Positions 16,401 to 24,179 of a stretch of DNA of 64,000 nucleotides are shown one piece after another. Origin of the DNA: JAPWJZ01 sp035626855 (GTDB taxonomy: Bacteria; Pseudomonadota; Alphaproteobacteria; Micavibrionales; UBA2020); the NCBI GenBank assembly GCA_035626855.1, contig DASPMW010000128.1, positions 11,920 to 75,919 of the forward strand, written 5' to 3'. Below the pieces are notes generated by a model, which was given only the letters and a program-made list of their open reading frames with translations, ran no database searches and was not told the DNA's origin. The position numbers and the translations under genes are program-made. Position 1 is the stretch's first letter, and each line of letters begins with the position of its first letter.

Positions 16401-19308
16401 TATTTTTTTGAACGCGGTCAGCGGCGGGCAGTACCAGCTGAAAACAACCGGGTTGCAGCTGATCGTGCCGCCTGCGGATAAATTCCTCAATGTGAAAATC
16501 ACCTCCGACAAAGCGGTCTACCAACCGCAGGAGGAAGGGAAATTCGACATCGAGGTTACAGACAACGCGGGCAAGCTGGTGAGCGGCGAGGTCGCGATCG
16601 GCATTACCGATGCCGCGATCTATTACATCCAGGACGAAATGGCGCCCGATATCCGCAAGTTCTTCTATGGAGACAAGAAGCAGCAAAGCGTGCAAACGCA
16701 GGCGAGCTTCTACCAGCGGCCCTATACGCTGCTGGTGCGCGCGGAAAATGGCGACCTGATCACCGACCAGGAGCAGGAGCGGCGGAAATCGAACAAGGAC
16801 GGCCGCAACGATGCGCCGGCCGACCAGCTGGGCGAGGCGGATGATTACCGCCAGCGCGGCGGCGTTGGCGGAAAGGCGGATTTCGGCGTCGCGAGCGGCG
16901 CGATGATGAAATCCGCGCCCTCGGCCGCACCCGTCGCGCAGATGGCCGCGAAGGAAATGGCCGATAAAAATGAAATGGCGCCGGAGAAAAAAGCCAAGAT
17001 CACCGGGCGCGACGAAGACTTGAAGCGGCCGGAAGGAAATGCCGGGGGGCTCGCCGAGCCGGGGCGCGTGCGCAGCGATTTTCGCTCGACGGTGACCTGG
17101 CTGCCCGCGCTGAAAACCGATGCAAACGGCAGGGCGACGGTGACCGTTACCTTCCCGGACTCCCTCACCACCTGGCGGGCGACCGCGCGGGCGGCGACGG
17201 CGGAGACCTCGGTCGGCAGCGTGACGCATGAGGTGCGATCCAACAAGAACCTCATGATCCGTCTGCAGGCGCCGCGCTTCTTCACCGAACGCGACCTTGT
17301 CGACGTATCAGCCATCATCGACAACATGACCGACAAGCCGATGAAGGTATCCCCTGCGCTGAAAGCCGAAGGGCTTGCCGTGACGGGGCTTTACCGCGAC
17401 GGCAAGTTCGTCAAGGGCGAGCAGGGCGTGGTCGAGGTGCCGGCGCATGGACAGGCGCGCGTCGACTGGGCGCTGAAGGCGGAGAAAGCGGGCATGGCAA
17501 AAATCACCGTGACCGCGCGCGGCGAGGGCGCGGCGGATGCGATGGAAAAAACCTATCCCATCATCCCGCATGGCATCGAGAAGTTCATCGCGCAATCGGC
17601 CGTGCTGAAATCCGCGGGCGACAGCGTGACGAAGGAAATCACCGTCAATATTCCGAAGGAGCGCATCCGCGAAGCGACCAGCCTGCGCCTGACCATTTCA
17701 CCCTCGCTCGCGGCGAACCTGCTGGACGCGCTGCCCTACCTTGCCGACTATCCTTATGGCTGCGTCGAGCAGACGATGAGCCGCTTCCTGCCCGCCGTCA
17801 TCGTGCGCAAGACGATGACCGATCTCGGCATCAGCGGCCACGATGTCGACGCCTATATCAGCGATGTGCTGGAGCCGCGCAATGATCCGAAAGGCCACCC
17901 GCAGCGCCGCGAGGACGCGACCTATAAACGCCTGGACAAAATGGTGACGGACGGCCTTACACGCCTCTACGACTTCCAGCATGCTGACGGCGGCTGGGGC
18001 TGGTGGAAGGACGGCGACAGCGACCGTTTCATGACCGCCTATGTCGCCTGGGGTCTCGGGCTTGCACGCGATGCGGGCCTCGATATCCGCTCGGACGTTC
18101 TGGAGCGCGCTGCGCAGTACCTCCGCGTTCAGCTGGTTGAGGAGGAAAACGCGCCCGATATGCTCGCCTGGATGCTGCACGGCATTTCGCAAGTGTCGAC
18201 GGCGGGCGACCAGTTCACCGACAAGCAGCGCAACAGGTTGTGGGAGATGCGCGAAAAGCTGAACCCCTATACTCGCGCGCTGTTCGCGCTGTCGGAAAAC
18301 CGCTATGGCAACCAGGAACGCTCCCGCGTGCTGGCGCAGAACCTGATCAACGGCGTTGACGAGGACAAGGAAAACGCGACTGCCCATTGGGGCGAGGCGG
18401 GCGTGAATTACCGCTGGAGCGAAGGCGGCGTGGAGGCGACGGCCTTCACCATCAAGGCTCTGTCACTGATGGACCCGCAAAGCGAATACCTCGAAAAAGC
18501 GGTCAAGTGGATGGTGCTCAACCGCCGCGGCGCGTCGTGGAAGAACACGCGCGATACGGCAATCGCCATCCTCGGTCTCGCCGATTACCTGAAAGCAACG
18601 AAGGAGCTCGCGCCCGAATATGATTACACGGTGAACGTGAACGGCAAGGAAGCGCGCAAAGGCCGCGCCGATACCTCGAACGTTTTTTCCTTCAACCGCC
18701 TGATCGATATTCCGGCGGAGGGGCTGAATGACGGTGACAATAAAATTACTGTCACGATCAAGGGCAAGGGCGCGCTCTACGTAGCGGCGCATGCGAAATA
18801 CTTTACGCTGGAGGAGCCGATCGCAAAGGCCGGAAACGAGATTTTCGTGACGCGCAAGTATTACAAGCAAGCCGTCAAGGAAACCCTTATGAAAGGCTAT
18901 GCCGAAGACTGGGCCGAGCTGGCCGAGGGGGACGCCGTGAATAGCGGCGACCGCATTCGCGTCGAAGTGACGCTGGACGCGAAAAACAACTATGAATACC
19001 TCGTTGCCGAAGACTACAAACCGGCGGGGCTGGAAGCCGTGTCACTCACGAGCGGCAGCGGCGAGGAAATCTTGCTTGACCGCAACGGCAAGGAGACGGG
19101 GGAGCGCGGCTATGTCTACCAGGAATTCCGCGACCAGAAGGCGGCATTCTTCATCCCGCAGCTGAAGCAGGGCAAGCACCTGCTACGCTACGAGCTGCGT
19201 GCGGAAGTGCCCGGCGAGTTCCATGCGATGCCCGACCAGACGCATGCGATGTATGTGCCGGAAATCCGCGCCAACAGCGACGAGATGCGCGTGAAGGTGA
19301 ACGACTAG
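13444..19308 (+). CDS. Thioester alpha-2-macroglobulin family protein, unusually long
   Basis: About 1,954 residues, exported. A signal sequence (RRRLF then a long hydrophobic core ending LLPQPAAAYS) opens it. Residues about 30-320 are a helical, TPR-like region that ordinary bacterial macroglobulins lack. MG-type beta domains follow (RPAYRPNETVNIKAMLRQP near 560). A charged low-complexity stretch near residues 1100-1195 sits just before the A2M domain (STVTWLPALKTDANGRATVTV) and is the likely protease bait region. The thioester motif GCVEQ has its Cys at residue 1440. Such proteins trap proteases in the periplasm. Start choice is open: ATG 13444 gives the better n-region, ATG 13471 has GGAGG six bases upstream, and GTG 13396 is also in frame. 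No pbpC lies next to it. Confidence 0.92.
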   Translation: MLHFRRRLFMPFFAFLALLFTLLLPQPAAAYSADDLATADKYYGEKSYQLAAAEYEKLLDQKAEPALMREVAFKWGDSVLQAKDEAKRDAAEKKLLELAGGETHDRWWAESGTTLAMNYIEKDPYGKAEEIKKYLDAARDWWAGSSDVELAREKFITTSFALADFITSRWGWYNADIRPIRLNGKRIAPAPQQQPGNAALQVLFEEILKVAKTEEHKAHAHYGLAMSWMQNYSGDQKLRDKAAEEFEKITEDFADSEWADDAWYQLGMLYENQSDFVKAADAYRGIAKRYSAGQSQWLDDAKRRLEYIVNPSMGLSLGNTFIPGSEIQFGLSWRNVKSAQVAFYKLDLPAEIALKNDQSGYSGYQEVLQKLVETGRYKSLPVALNITAALKEEGKHQPYSEYKSLADWRKDSDAKTNPDDGKLAAGAYLMLVTAAGTQPAYDLVLVTDAALVSKVANDRALFFAMDAKTGAPLAGAQLRYTYSFYDDSGNTRWVAGEGKAGDDGLLKVDLRTSSARSYSQQHNVFAAMSSGKGQAFVQNSYYNYYNNGRGEWWLYAFTDRPAYRPNETVNIKAMLRQPKDGGFVTPSGLKVKARIYDAQGKQVKEGDYTLNEYGVLNDTLVLDDKATLGEYSLQLYSADANNQLAAVQLFRLEEYKLPEYTVTVTPAPKTAEKGIAAYRLGDTIDVSVDAQYYFGGPVAEAEVEYLVYQQPLYRYYRPWRAYSWYYDDLYPQNYGYGNGALVVQKKIKTGADGKASFKIETPKDQGDLQFHVEARVVDKSRREIRGTADIKVMKTAFYAVVEAKANLYRPGDKAQALIKTLTADDAPIAVEGKVTIRRNSWRDPVYREDKVVNPGGYDGREIMTKFVKTNDKGEAIFEFEPSENGYYTVEFTGFDNGEPVTAAANIYVCDTDATNIGYRYGGLQIITEKDTYQAGDTARAMIVSDVPDTYVLLTVESDNLYDYRLLHIEGSVKLVELPVRGNYVPNIFLNAVSGGQYQLKTTGLQLIVPPADKFLNVKITSDKAVYQPQEEGKFDIEVTDNAGKLVSGEVAIGITDAAIYYIQDEMAPDIRKFFYGDKKQQSVQTQASFYQRPYTLLVRAENGDLITDQEQERRKSNKDGRNDAPADQLGEADDYRQRGGVGGKADFGVASGAMMKSAPSAAPVAQMAAKEMADKNEMAPEKKAKITGRDEDLKRPEGNAGGLAEPGRVRSDFRSTVTWLPALKTDANGRATVTVTFPDSLTTWRATARAATAETSVGSVTHEVRSNKNLMIRLQAPRFFTERDLVDVSAIIDNMTDKPMKVSPALKAEGLAVTGLYRDGKFVKGEQGVVEVPAHGQARVDWALKAEKAGMAKITVTARGEGAADAMEKTYPIIPHGIEKFIAQSAVLKSAGDSVTKEITVNIPKERIREATSLRLTISPSLAANLLDALPYLADYPYGCVEQTMSRFLPAVIVRKTMTDLGISGHDVDAYISDVLEPRNDPKGHPQRREDATYKRLDKMVTDGLTRLYDFQHADGGWGWWKDGDSDRFMTAYVAWGLGLARDAGLDIRSDVLERAAQYLRVQLVEEENAPDMLAWMLHGISQVSTAGDQFTDKQRNRLWEMREKLNPYTRALFALSENRYGNQERSRVLAQNLINGVDEDKENATAHWGEAGVNYRWSEGGVEATAFTIKALSLMDPQSEYLEKAVKWMVLNRRGASWKNTRDTAIAILGLADYLKATKELAPEYDYTVNVNGKEARKGRADTSNVFSFNRLIDIPAEGLNDGDNKITVTIKGKGALYVAAHAKYFTLEEPIAKAGNEIFVTRKYYKQAVKETLMKGYAEDWAELAEGDAVNSGDRIRVEVTLDAKNNYEYLVAEDYKPAGLEAVSLTSGSGEEILLDRNGKETGERGYVYQEFRDQKAAFFIPQLKQGKHLLRYELRAEVPGEFHAMPDQTHAMYVPEIRANSDEMRVKVND

Positions 19309-20306
19309 CGCGTCCAGAGCCAGGCCGCGCCGCGCACACCCGAGGAATCGCCGTGACGGGCGGGCAGCAGCGGCGTCTTGACGGTGTCGGAGAACACGTA
19401 TTTTTTCCACGCCTCCGGCACGTCTTTATAGAGCGAATTGACGTTGCTCATCCCGCCGCCCAGCACGATCGCGTCGGGGTCGAGGATGTTGATGACCTGC
19501 GCCAGCGCGCGGGCAAGGCGGTCGGTATAGCGGGCGAGCGCGGCGGCGGCTTTCGGCTCTTTCTCCTTCGCCTGCGAGATGATGTCATGCGTCGACTTTT
19601 CGTCGCCCGTCACGCGCTTGTAGTCGTTCTTGAAACCCGTGCCCGAAATCCAGGTTTCCAGGCAGCCGCGGCGGCCGCAATAGCAGAGCGGGCCGGGGAA
19701 TTCCGAGATGGCAGCGTCGCTGAAATAGCTTTCCTTCAACTTGTCGGGCACCTGATACGCCTCGAACCGTCCGAAATCCTTGGCCGGGTCGGCTTTCGCC
19801 ACATGCGGGTAGGGCAGGGGGTTGTGGCCCCATTCGCCGCCGATTGAATTGACGCCGCGATGCGCGACGGCATTCAGCGCAAGCCCGCCGCCGCAGCCCG
19901 TGCCGATGATGACGCCGAAAACGACGCCACGCCCTTCGCCAGCGCCATCGGTCGCTTCCGACACGGCGAAGCAGTTCGCATCGTTTTCCATGCGCACTTC
20001 CCGCCCCAACGCTTTCGCCATGTCTTTCTGGAAGGGCTGGCCGTTCATCCAGGTCGAGTTGGAATTCTTGACGAGGCCGGTTTCCGGCACGATGGTGCCC
20101 GGGATCGCGACGCCGACCGACCCCGTGCGCTTCAGCGACGCCTCCGCCCCGCGCACGAGGTCGCAAAGCGATTTTACGGTGGTGATATAATCGCCGCGGG
20201 CGGTCGGGATACGCTGGCGGTAGATTTCCTTGCCGTTGCGCCCATCGAGACAGATGATTTCGGTCTTGGTGCCGCCGAAATCGATGCCGATGCGCATGTC
20301 AGACAT
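19305..20306 (-). CDS. mak: ROK-family manno(fructo)kinase
   Basis: A 333-residue cytosolic sugar kinase phosphorylating fructose or mannose at position 6. It starts MRIGIDFGGTKTEIICLDG, the ATP-binding DxGGTK loop. It has NSTWMNGQPFQKDMAK and MENDANCFAVSEA (catalytic Asp), FGVIIGTGCGGG, GGEWGHNPLP with the zinc-binding His, CYCGRRGCLETWISGTGF with the zinc cysteines, and ends VLGGGMSN...KHGDSSGVRGAAWLW. The whole pattern follows E. coli Mak closely. Two in-frame ATGs (20306 and 20297) are possible, and the first overlaps the upstream cupin gene. It follows a phosphomannose-isomerase-type cupin, so the two may supply or use fructose/mannose 6-phosphate. The stop overlaps that of the convergent macroglobulin gene by four bases. 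Confidence 0.9.
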   Translation of the reverse strand: MSDMRIGIDFGGTKTEIICLDGRNGKEIYRQRIPTARGDYITTVKSLCDLVRGAEASLKRTGSVGVAIPGTIVPETGLVKNSNSTWMNGQPFQKDMAKALGREVRMENDANCFAVSEATDGAGEGRGVVFGVIIGTGCGGGLALNAVAHRGVNSIGGEWGHNPLPYPHVAKADPAKDFGRFEAYQVPDKLKESYFSDAAISEFPGPLCYCGRRGCLETWISGTGFKNDYKRVTGDEKSTHDIISQAKEKEPKAAAALARYTDRLARALAQVINILDPDAIVLGGGMSNVNSLYKDVPEAWKKYVFSDTVKTPLLPARHGDSSGVRGAAWLWTR

Positions 20307-20778
20307 CTTTGCCGAGCTCGCCCAACAATTGTTTATAGATGACGAGGCTCTGCTGCACATTTGCAGCATCGGTCACGTCGGTGACGCGGCCATAGGCGTC
20401 CATGTAACGCGCGATATCTTCCTCGCGGCAGATGCCGGCCTGCACCTCCCGCACGATGCAGGCATCGGTGCCAAGATTGGCCATGCAATGCACGCCACCG
20501 ACGGGAATCCGGATTTCACCGCCCTTTTTCAGCGTGATGCGCTGGCCGTCGAGCACGACGGTGAGGACGCCTTGCTTGACCATCCAGTGCTCGCGCCGGT
20601 GCACGTGGCTTTGCAGCGACAGGATATGGCCAGGATTGACGATGATTTCTTTTTCGCAGTATTCCTCGCCCTCGTTGCGGCCGGCCGCAACGACGGTGTA
20701 GGAGCCCCAGGGGCGCGTGTCAGTTTCGCCCACGATATAGGCCTGGCCGGGAGGCAGTTTTTTCGGGTCTTTGCTCAT
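20299..20778 (-). CDS. Mannose-6-phosphate isomerase-type cupin protein
   Basis: A 159-residue single cupin domain like the C-terminal isomerase part of type II phosphomannose isomerase/GDP-mannose pyrophosphorylase. RPWGSYTVV opens it. The metal site is in HILSLQSHVHRREHWMVKQG (His, His, Glu-like positions) with GGEIRIPVGGVHCMANLG as the second cupin motif. No pyrophosphorylase domain is attached. The C-terminal extension (DVTDAANVQQSLVIYKQLLGELG) is helical. It is 27 bases downstream of trpA but has its own promoter-like sequence, which places the transcription start on the ATG itself. It overlaps mak. Confidence 0.82.
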   Translation of the reverse strand: MSKDPKKLPPGQAYIVGETDTRPWGSYTVVAAGRNEGEEYCEKEIIVNPGHILSLQSHVHRREHWMVKQGVLTVVLDGQRITLKKGGEIRIPVGGVHCMANLGTDACIVREVQAGICREEDIARYMDAYGRVTDVTDAANVQQSLVIYKQLLGELGKDV

Positions 20779-20784
20779 GCGCCG

Positions 20785-20813
20785 ATTATAATCAGGAACG
20801 CCTGTTCACGCAA
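20785..20813 (-). promoter_or_regulatory. Promoter for the cupin gene, leaderless geometry
   Basis: On the minus strand, TTGCGT (20808-20813) and a perfect TATAAT (20785-20790) are separated by 17 bases. Six bases lie between the -10 box and the ATG at 20778, so the expected transcription start is the A of that ATG. The -35 box lies inside the end of trpA. Confidence 0.5.
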
Positions 20814-21573
20814 GCAGGGCACGGACCTTCTGTTCCACCGCTTCGGCCGCATTCGCCGGATTTTCCTCGATAATCTTCACGAGCGCGGAGCCCACCACGA
20901 TGCCGTCCGCTTTTCCCCTCAGCGCGCGCACATGCTCCGGTGTCGAGATGCCGAAGCCGATCGCGAGGGGATTCTTCAGCTGCTGTTTCAGCGCCGTGAT
21001 GCGGTCGTTCACCTGGGCGGGCAGCGCAGCCTGCGCACCCGTCACGCCTTCGCGCGAAACGTAATAGACAAAGCCGGTCGAATAATCGTCGACAAGCTTC
21101 AGCCGCTCAGGCGTCGTCGTGGGGGAGCAGAGAAACACGGTCTCAAAGCCGTGCTGCTTTGCGAGCGCCTGATATTCCTCCGCCTCTTCCGGCGGCAGGT
21201 CGACGATCAGTGCGCCTTGCGCTCCCGCCGATTTTGCCGCCGTGATAAAGGCTTCATAGCCCATCATGTAAATCGGGTTCAGGTACGAAAAAAGGCAGAT
21301 CGGGATTTTTACGCCGGAGGCGCGCAGTTTTTTGACGAGGTCGAGCACGCCCTGCAGTGTGGCGCCCGCCGCGAGCGCGCGTTCCGCCGCCTTCTGCACC
21401 GTGACGCCGTCCGCGACCGGGTCAGAGAAGGGTACGCCAAGCTCGAGCGCGTCGGCGCCCGCCTTTTCAAGCGCGATGACGATTTTTTCAGTCACCGCCA
21501 TAGAGGGATCGCCCGCCATGACGAAGGGCACGAAGGCGGATTTGCCGCCGGTGAGGGCTTTGCGCAGGCTCAT
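20806..21573 (-). CDS. trpA: Tryptophan synthase alpha subunit
   Basis: A 255-residue TIM-barrel subunit that cleaves indole-3-glycerol phosphate to indole and glyceraldehyde 3-phosphate. Seen are FVPFVMAGDPS near residue 17 and LELGVPFSDPVADGVTVQKA with catalytic Glu and Asp near 42-60. ICLFSYLNPIYMMGYEAF, ALIVDLPPEEAEEY, and the phosphate-binding GFGISTPEHV...GADGIVVGSALV-type end (KADGIVVGSALVKII here) follow. Its start shares four bases (ATGA) with the trpB stop. It is the last biosynthetic gene of the operon. Confidence 0.97.
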   Translation of the reverse strand: MSLRKALTGGKSAFVPFVMAGDPSMAVTEKIVIALEKAGADALELGVPFSDPVADGVTVQKAAERALAAGATLQGVLDLVKKLRASGVKIPICLFSYLNPIYMMGYEAFITAAKSAGAQGALIVDLPPEEAEEYQALAKQHGFETVFLCSPTTTPERLKLVDDYSTGFVYYVSREGVTGAQAALPAQVNDRITALKQQLKNPLAIGFGISTPEHVRALRGKADGIVVGSALVKIIEENPANAAEAVEQKVRALLA

Positions 21574-22769
21574 TTCCGCACCCCGTCATATTTCTGGATG
21601 ATGCCGATATCCTTGTCGCCGCGGCCCGACAGGTTGACGATGACCGTCTTCCCCTTCATCGCAGGCGCTTCCTTGATCATATAGGCGAGCGCGTGGGAGC
21701 TTTCGAGCGCGGGGATAATCCCCTCCGTCCGCGCGACGAAGTGGAATGCGGATACGGCTTCATCGTCGTTCACATTGGTATATCGCGCGCGCTTCAGGTC
21801 GTTGAGATAGGCATGTTCGGGACCCACGCCCGTGTAATCGAGCCCCGCGGAAACGCTATGGGTCGGCGAGGCCTGCCCGTCGTCGTTTTGCAGGATATAG
21901 GTTTTCATGCCCTGGAAGATGCCGGGCTTGCCGCCGGAAAAGCGCGCGGCGTGCTCGCCGGGGCGGATCGCCGTGCCGCCGGCCTCGACGCCGATCAGTT
22001 CGACCTTCTCGTCATTCACAAAGCCGGAGAAAATGCCGATCGCGTTGCTGCCGCCGCCAACGCAGGCGATGACGGTGTCGGGCAGTTTTCCCTCCTGCGC
22101 CATGATCTGCTCGCGCGCTTCGCGGCCGATGACGGACTGGAAATCGCGGACCATTTTCGGGTAGGGATGGGGGCCGAGCGCGGAGCCGAGCAAATAATGC
22201 GTGTCCGCGATATTGCCGACCCAGTCGCGCATCGCCTCGCTTACCGCGTCTTTCAGCGTGCGCGAACCGGCATTAACCGCAACGACCTCGGCGCCGAGCA
22301 GACGCATGCGGAAGACGTTCATCTCCTGCCGCGCCATGTCTTCGGCGCCCATATAAACTACGCATTTCATGCCGAACTGCGCGGCGGCGGTCGCGGTCGC
22401 GACGCCATGCTGGCCCGCGCCGGTTTCCGCAATGATGCGAGTCTTGCCCATATGCCGCGCGAGCAATATCTGGCCGATGGCATTGTTGATTTTATGCGCG
22501 CCGGTATGGGCGAGGTCTTCGCGTTTCAGGTAGATTTTCGCGCCGCCCAGTGACGCCGTCAGGCGCGCGGCATATTGCAGCGGCGTTTCGCGGCCGACGA
22601 ACTGCGCGAGGATGAGGTTGAATTCGCGCCAGAATTCGGGCTGCGATGACAGCTCGGCATAGGCCTGTTCCAGCTGCAGCAGCGGGGCCATCAGCGTGTC
22701 GGGCACGAAGCGGCCGCCATAGGCGCCGAAATAGCCGCGCGCATCGGGAAGGTTGCTGTTATGCGGCAT
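21570..22769 (-). CDS. trpB: Tryptophan synthase beta subunit
   Basis: A 399-residue PLP enzyme joining indole and serine. The lysine that binds PLP is in KREDLAHTGAHKINNAIGQ near residue 85. The phosphate loop is CVGGGSNAIG near 230. RIIAETGAGQHGVATA and the C-terminal NLSGRGDKD are canonical. I chose the ATG of MPHNSNLPDARG at 22769 because CAGGAAG lies six bases before it. It overlaps the end of trpF by eleven bases. An in-frame start eight codons earlier is less likely. Confidence 0.97.
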   Translation of the reverse strand: MPHNSNLPDARGYFGAYGGRFVPDTLMAPLLQLEQAYAELSSQPEFWREFNLILAQFVGRETPLQYAARLTASLGGAKIYLKREDLAHTGAHKINNAIGQILLARHMGKTRIIAETGAGQHGVATATAAAQFGMKCVVYMGAEDMARQEMNVFRMRLLGAEVVAVNAGSRTLKDAVSEAMRDWVGNIADTHYLLGSALGPHPYPKMVRDFQSVIGREAREQIMAQEGKLPDTVIACVGGGSNAIGIFSGFVNDEKVELIGVEAGGTAIRPGEHAARFSGGKPGIFQGMKTYILQNDDGQASPTHSVSAGLDYTGVGPEHAYLNDLKRARYTNVNDDEAVSAFHFVARTEGIIPALESSHALAYMIKEAPAMKGKTVIVNLSGRGDKDIGIIQKYDGVRK

Positions 22770-23397
22770 GGGATGCTTCCTGTATCGTGGCAAAAAGAAG
22801 TTTCAGCTTCTCCGGGTCCTTGACGCCGGGCGAAGCCTCGACCCCGCTGGCAAGGTCGAAGGCGAAGGGATGCGTATTCTCGAACGCGTCGAGGATATTT
22901 TCGGGGCCGAGGCCGCCCGCGACGATCACCGGCACGCCCAGCATGGCGGCGCGGCGGGCCAGCGACCAGTCGCCGGTATGGCCTGTGCCGCCGTATTCGG
23001 CGCCGGTTGCGGCGTCAAGAAGGATGTAATCCACAAGGCCCTTGTACTCCGCGATCGCCTGAAGGTCTGCATCGGTTTTCGGGCGCAGCGCCTTGATCAG
23101 CACCCCGCCAAAATTCGCGCGCGCGTGGCGCAGCTCGTTCGGCGTTTCGTCGCCATGCAGCTGCAGCCCCTTCAGCCCGACGGTCTCCGCCGTTTTTAGC
23201 GCGTCCTCCGTCTGATTGACGAAGACGCCGATGGGCAGCGCGTCGCGGGGAAGGGAGGCAACGATTTCCTTTGCCTTGTCGGCATCGATAAAGCGCTTCG
23301 ACTTCGGGTAGAAAATCAGCCCGAGCGCCCAGGCGCCGAGGCTATGGGCGAGGCTTGCGTCTTCCGCGCGGGTGAGGCCGCAGATCTTCACGCGCAT
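22759..23397 (-). CDS. trpF: Phosphoribosylanthranilate isomerase
   Basis: A 212-residue TIM-barrel enzyme carrying out the Amadori rearrangement of phosphoribosylanthranilate. The N-terminal VKICGLTRAEDA carries the catalytic Cys at residue 5. GLKGLQLHGDET, DYILLDAATGAEYGGTGHTGDWSLA (catalytic Asp) and VIVAGGLGPENI, with the phosphate-binding glycine loop, complete the set. The start overlaps the end of trpC by ten bases and the stop overlaps the trpB start. A separate trpF, not fused to trpC, is usual outside enteric bacteria. Confidence 0.96.
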   Translation of the reverse strand: MRVKICGLTRAEDASLAHSLGAWALGLIFYPKSKRFIDADKAKEIVASLPRDALPIGVFVNQTEDALKTAETVGLKGLQLHGDETPNELRHARANFGGVLIKALRPKTDADLQAIAEYKGLVDYILLDAATGAEYGGTGHTGDWSLARRAAMLGVPVIVAGGLGPENILDAFENTHPFAFDLASGVEASPGVKDPEKLKLLFATIQEASHAA

Positions 23398-24179
23398 TTC
23401 AACTGCTCCTGCAGGGTTTGCAAGGCGGCGCCGGGCTGCGGCTGCTTCATGAAACTCGTGCCCATCAGGAAACCGTCATAGCCGCGTCCGCGCATATCGC
23501 GCAGGTCGGCTGCCGTCGCAAGACCGCTTTCGCAGATGAACACGCTGCCTTCCGGTTTTCGCGCCGCAAGTTCGCGGCCGATGTTCAGGTCGGTCTTCAG
23601 TGTTTTCAGGTTGCGGTTATTGACGCCGAGCAGCGTCGCGCCCATTTCAGCGGCTTCGTCCAGTTCTCGCGCATCATGCACTTCGACAAGCGCGGCGAGG
23701 CCGAGGCCCTTGGCCGCCTCGAACAGGTCCTTCGTCACTTCGGGCGGGGTCATGGCGACGATCAGCAGTATTGCGTCCGCGCCGCAGGCCTTGGCCTCGT
23801 AAAGCTGGTAGGGATCGACCATGAAATCCTTGCGCAGCAGCAGCGCATAGGGGTGACGCTCCCGCACATCGCTTAAGTAATCGAGATCGCCCTTGAAATA
23901 GCGGGGTTCGGTCAGGATGGAGAGCATCGCGGCGCCGGCCTTCAGGTAGCCGTCAGCAACCGTGACCGGGTCGCCCTTCGCGATATCGCCTTCCGACGGG
24001 CTGGCGAACTTTATTTCGGCGATGATGTTGTAGCCGTCGCGGCGGAAGGCGCGCGGAACATCGCCCGGCTGGCGCGCGAACAGCGGCGTGCGCTCAAGGT
24101 CGGAGAGGGAGCGTTCCGCGCGCGCTGCGGCGACGCGGTCGAGCGTAATGTCGTGGATTTTCTGCAGGAAGCTGGTCAT
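23388..24179 (-). CDS. trpC: Indole-3-glycerol phosphate synthase
   Basis: A 263-residue enzyme closing the indole ring. Key segments are IIAEIKFASPSEG near residue 52 (catalytic Lys), AAMLSILTEPRYFKG, LLRKDFMVDPYQLYEAKACGADAILLI with catalytic Lys near 113, ALVEVHDARELDEA, LLGVNNRNLKTLKTD, and ESGLATAADL with GFLMGTSFMK at the end. In the family signature FASPS is more often KASPS, and here it reads FASPSEG. ATGA overlap with trpD upstream and ten-base overlap with trpF downstream show translational coupling. Confidence 0.97.
   Translation of the reverse strand: MTSFLQKIHDITLDRVAAARAERSLSDLERTPLFARQPGDVPRAFRRDGYNIIAEIKFASPSEGDIAKGDPVTVADGYLKAGAAMLSILTEPRYFKGDLDYLSDVRERHPYALLLRKDFMVDPYQLYEAKACGADAILLIVAMTPPEVTKDLFEAAKGLGLAALVEVHDARELDEAAEMGATLLGVNNRNLKTLKTDLNIGRELAARKPEGSVFICESGLATAADLRDMRGRGYDGFLMGTSFMKQPQPGAALQTLQEQLKCA

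Noticed and set aside
14065..17229. A 1,054-codon open frame on the minus strand
   Set aside because: It lies wholly opposite the macroglobulin gene, is rich in Arg/His/Ala as expected for antisense of GC-rich coding DNA, and has no recognisable domain.
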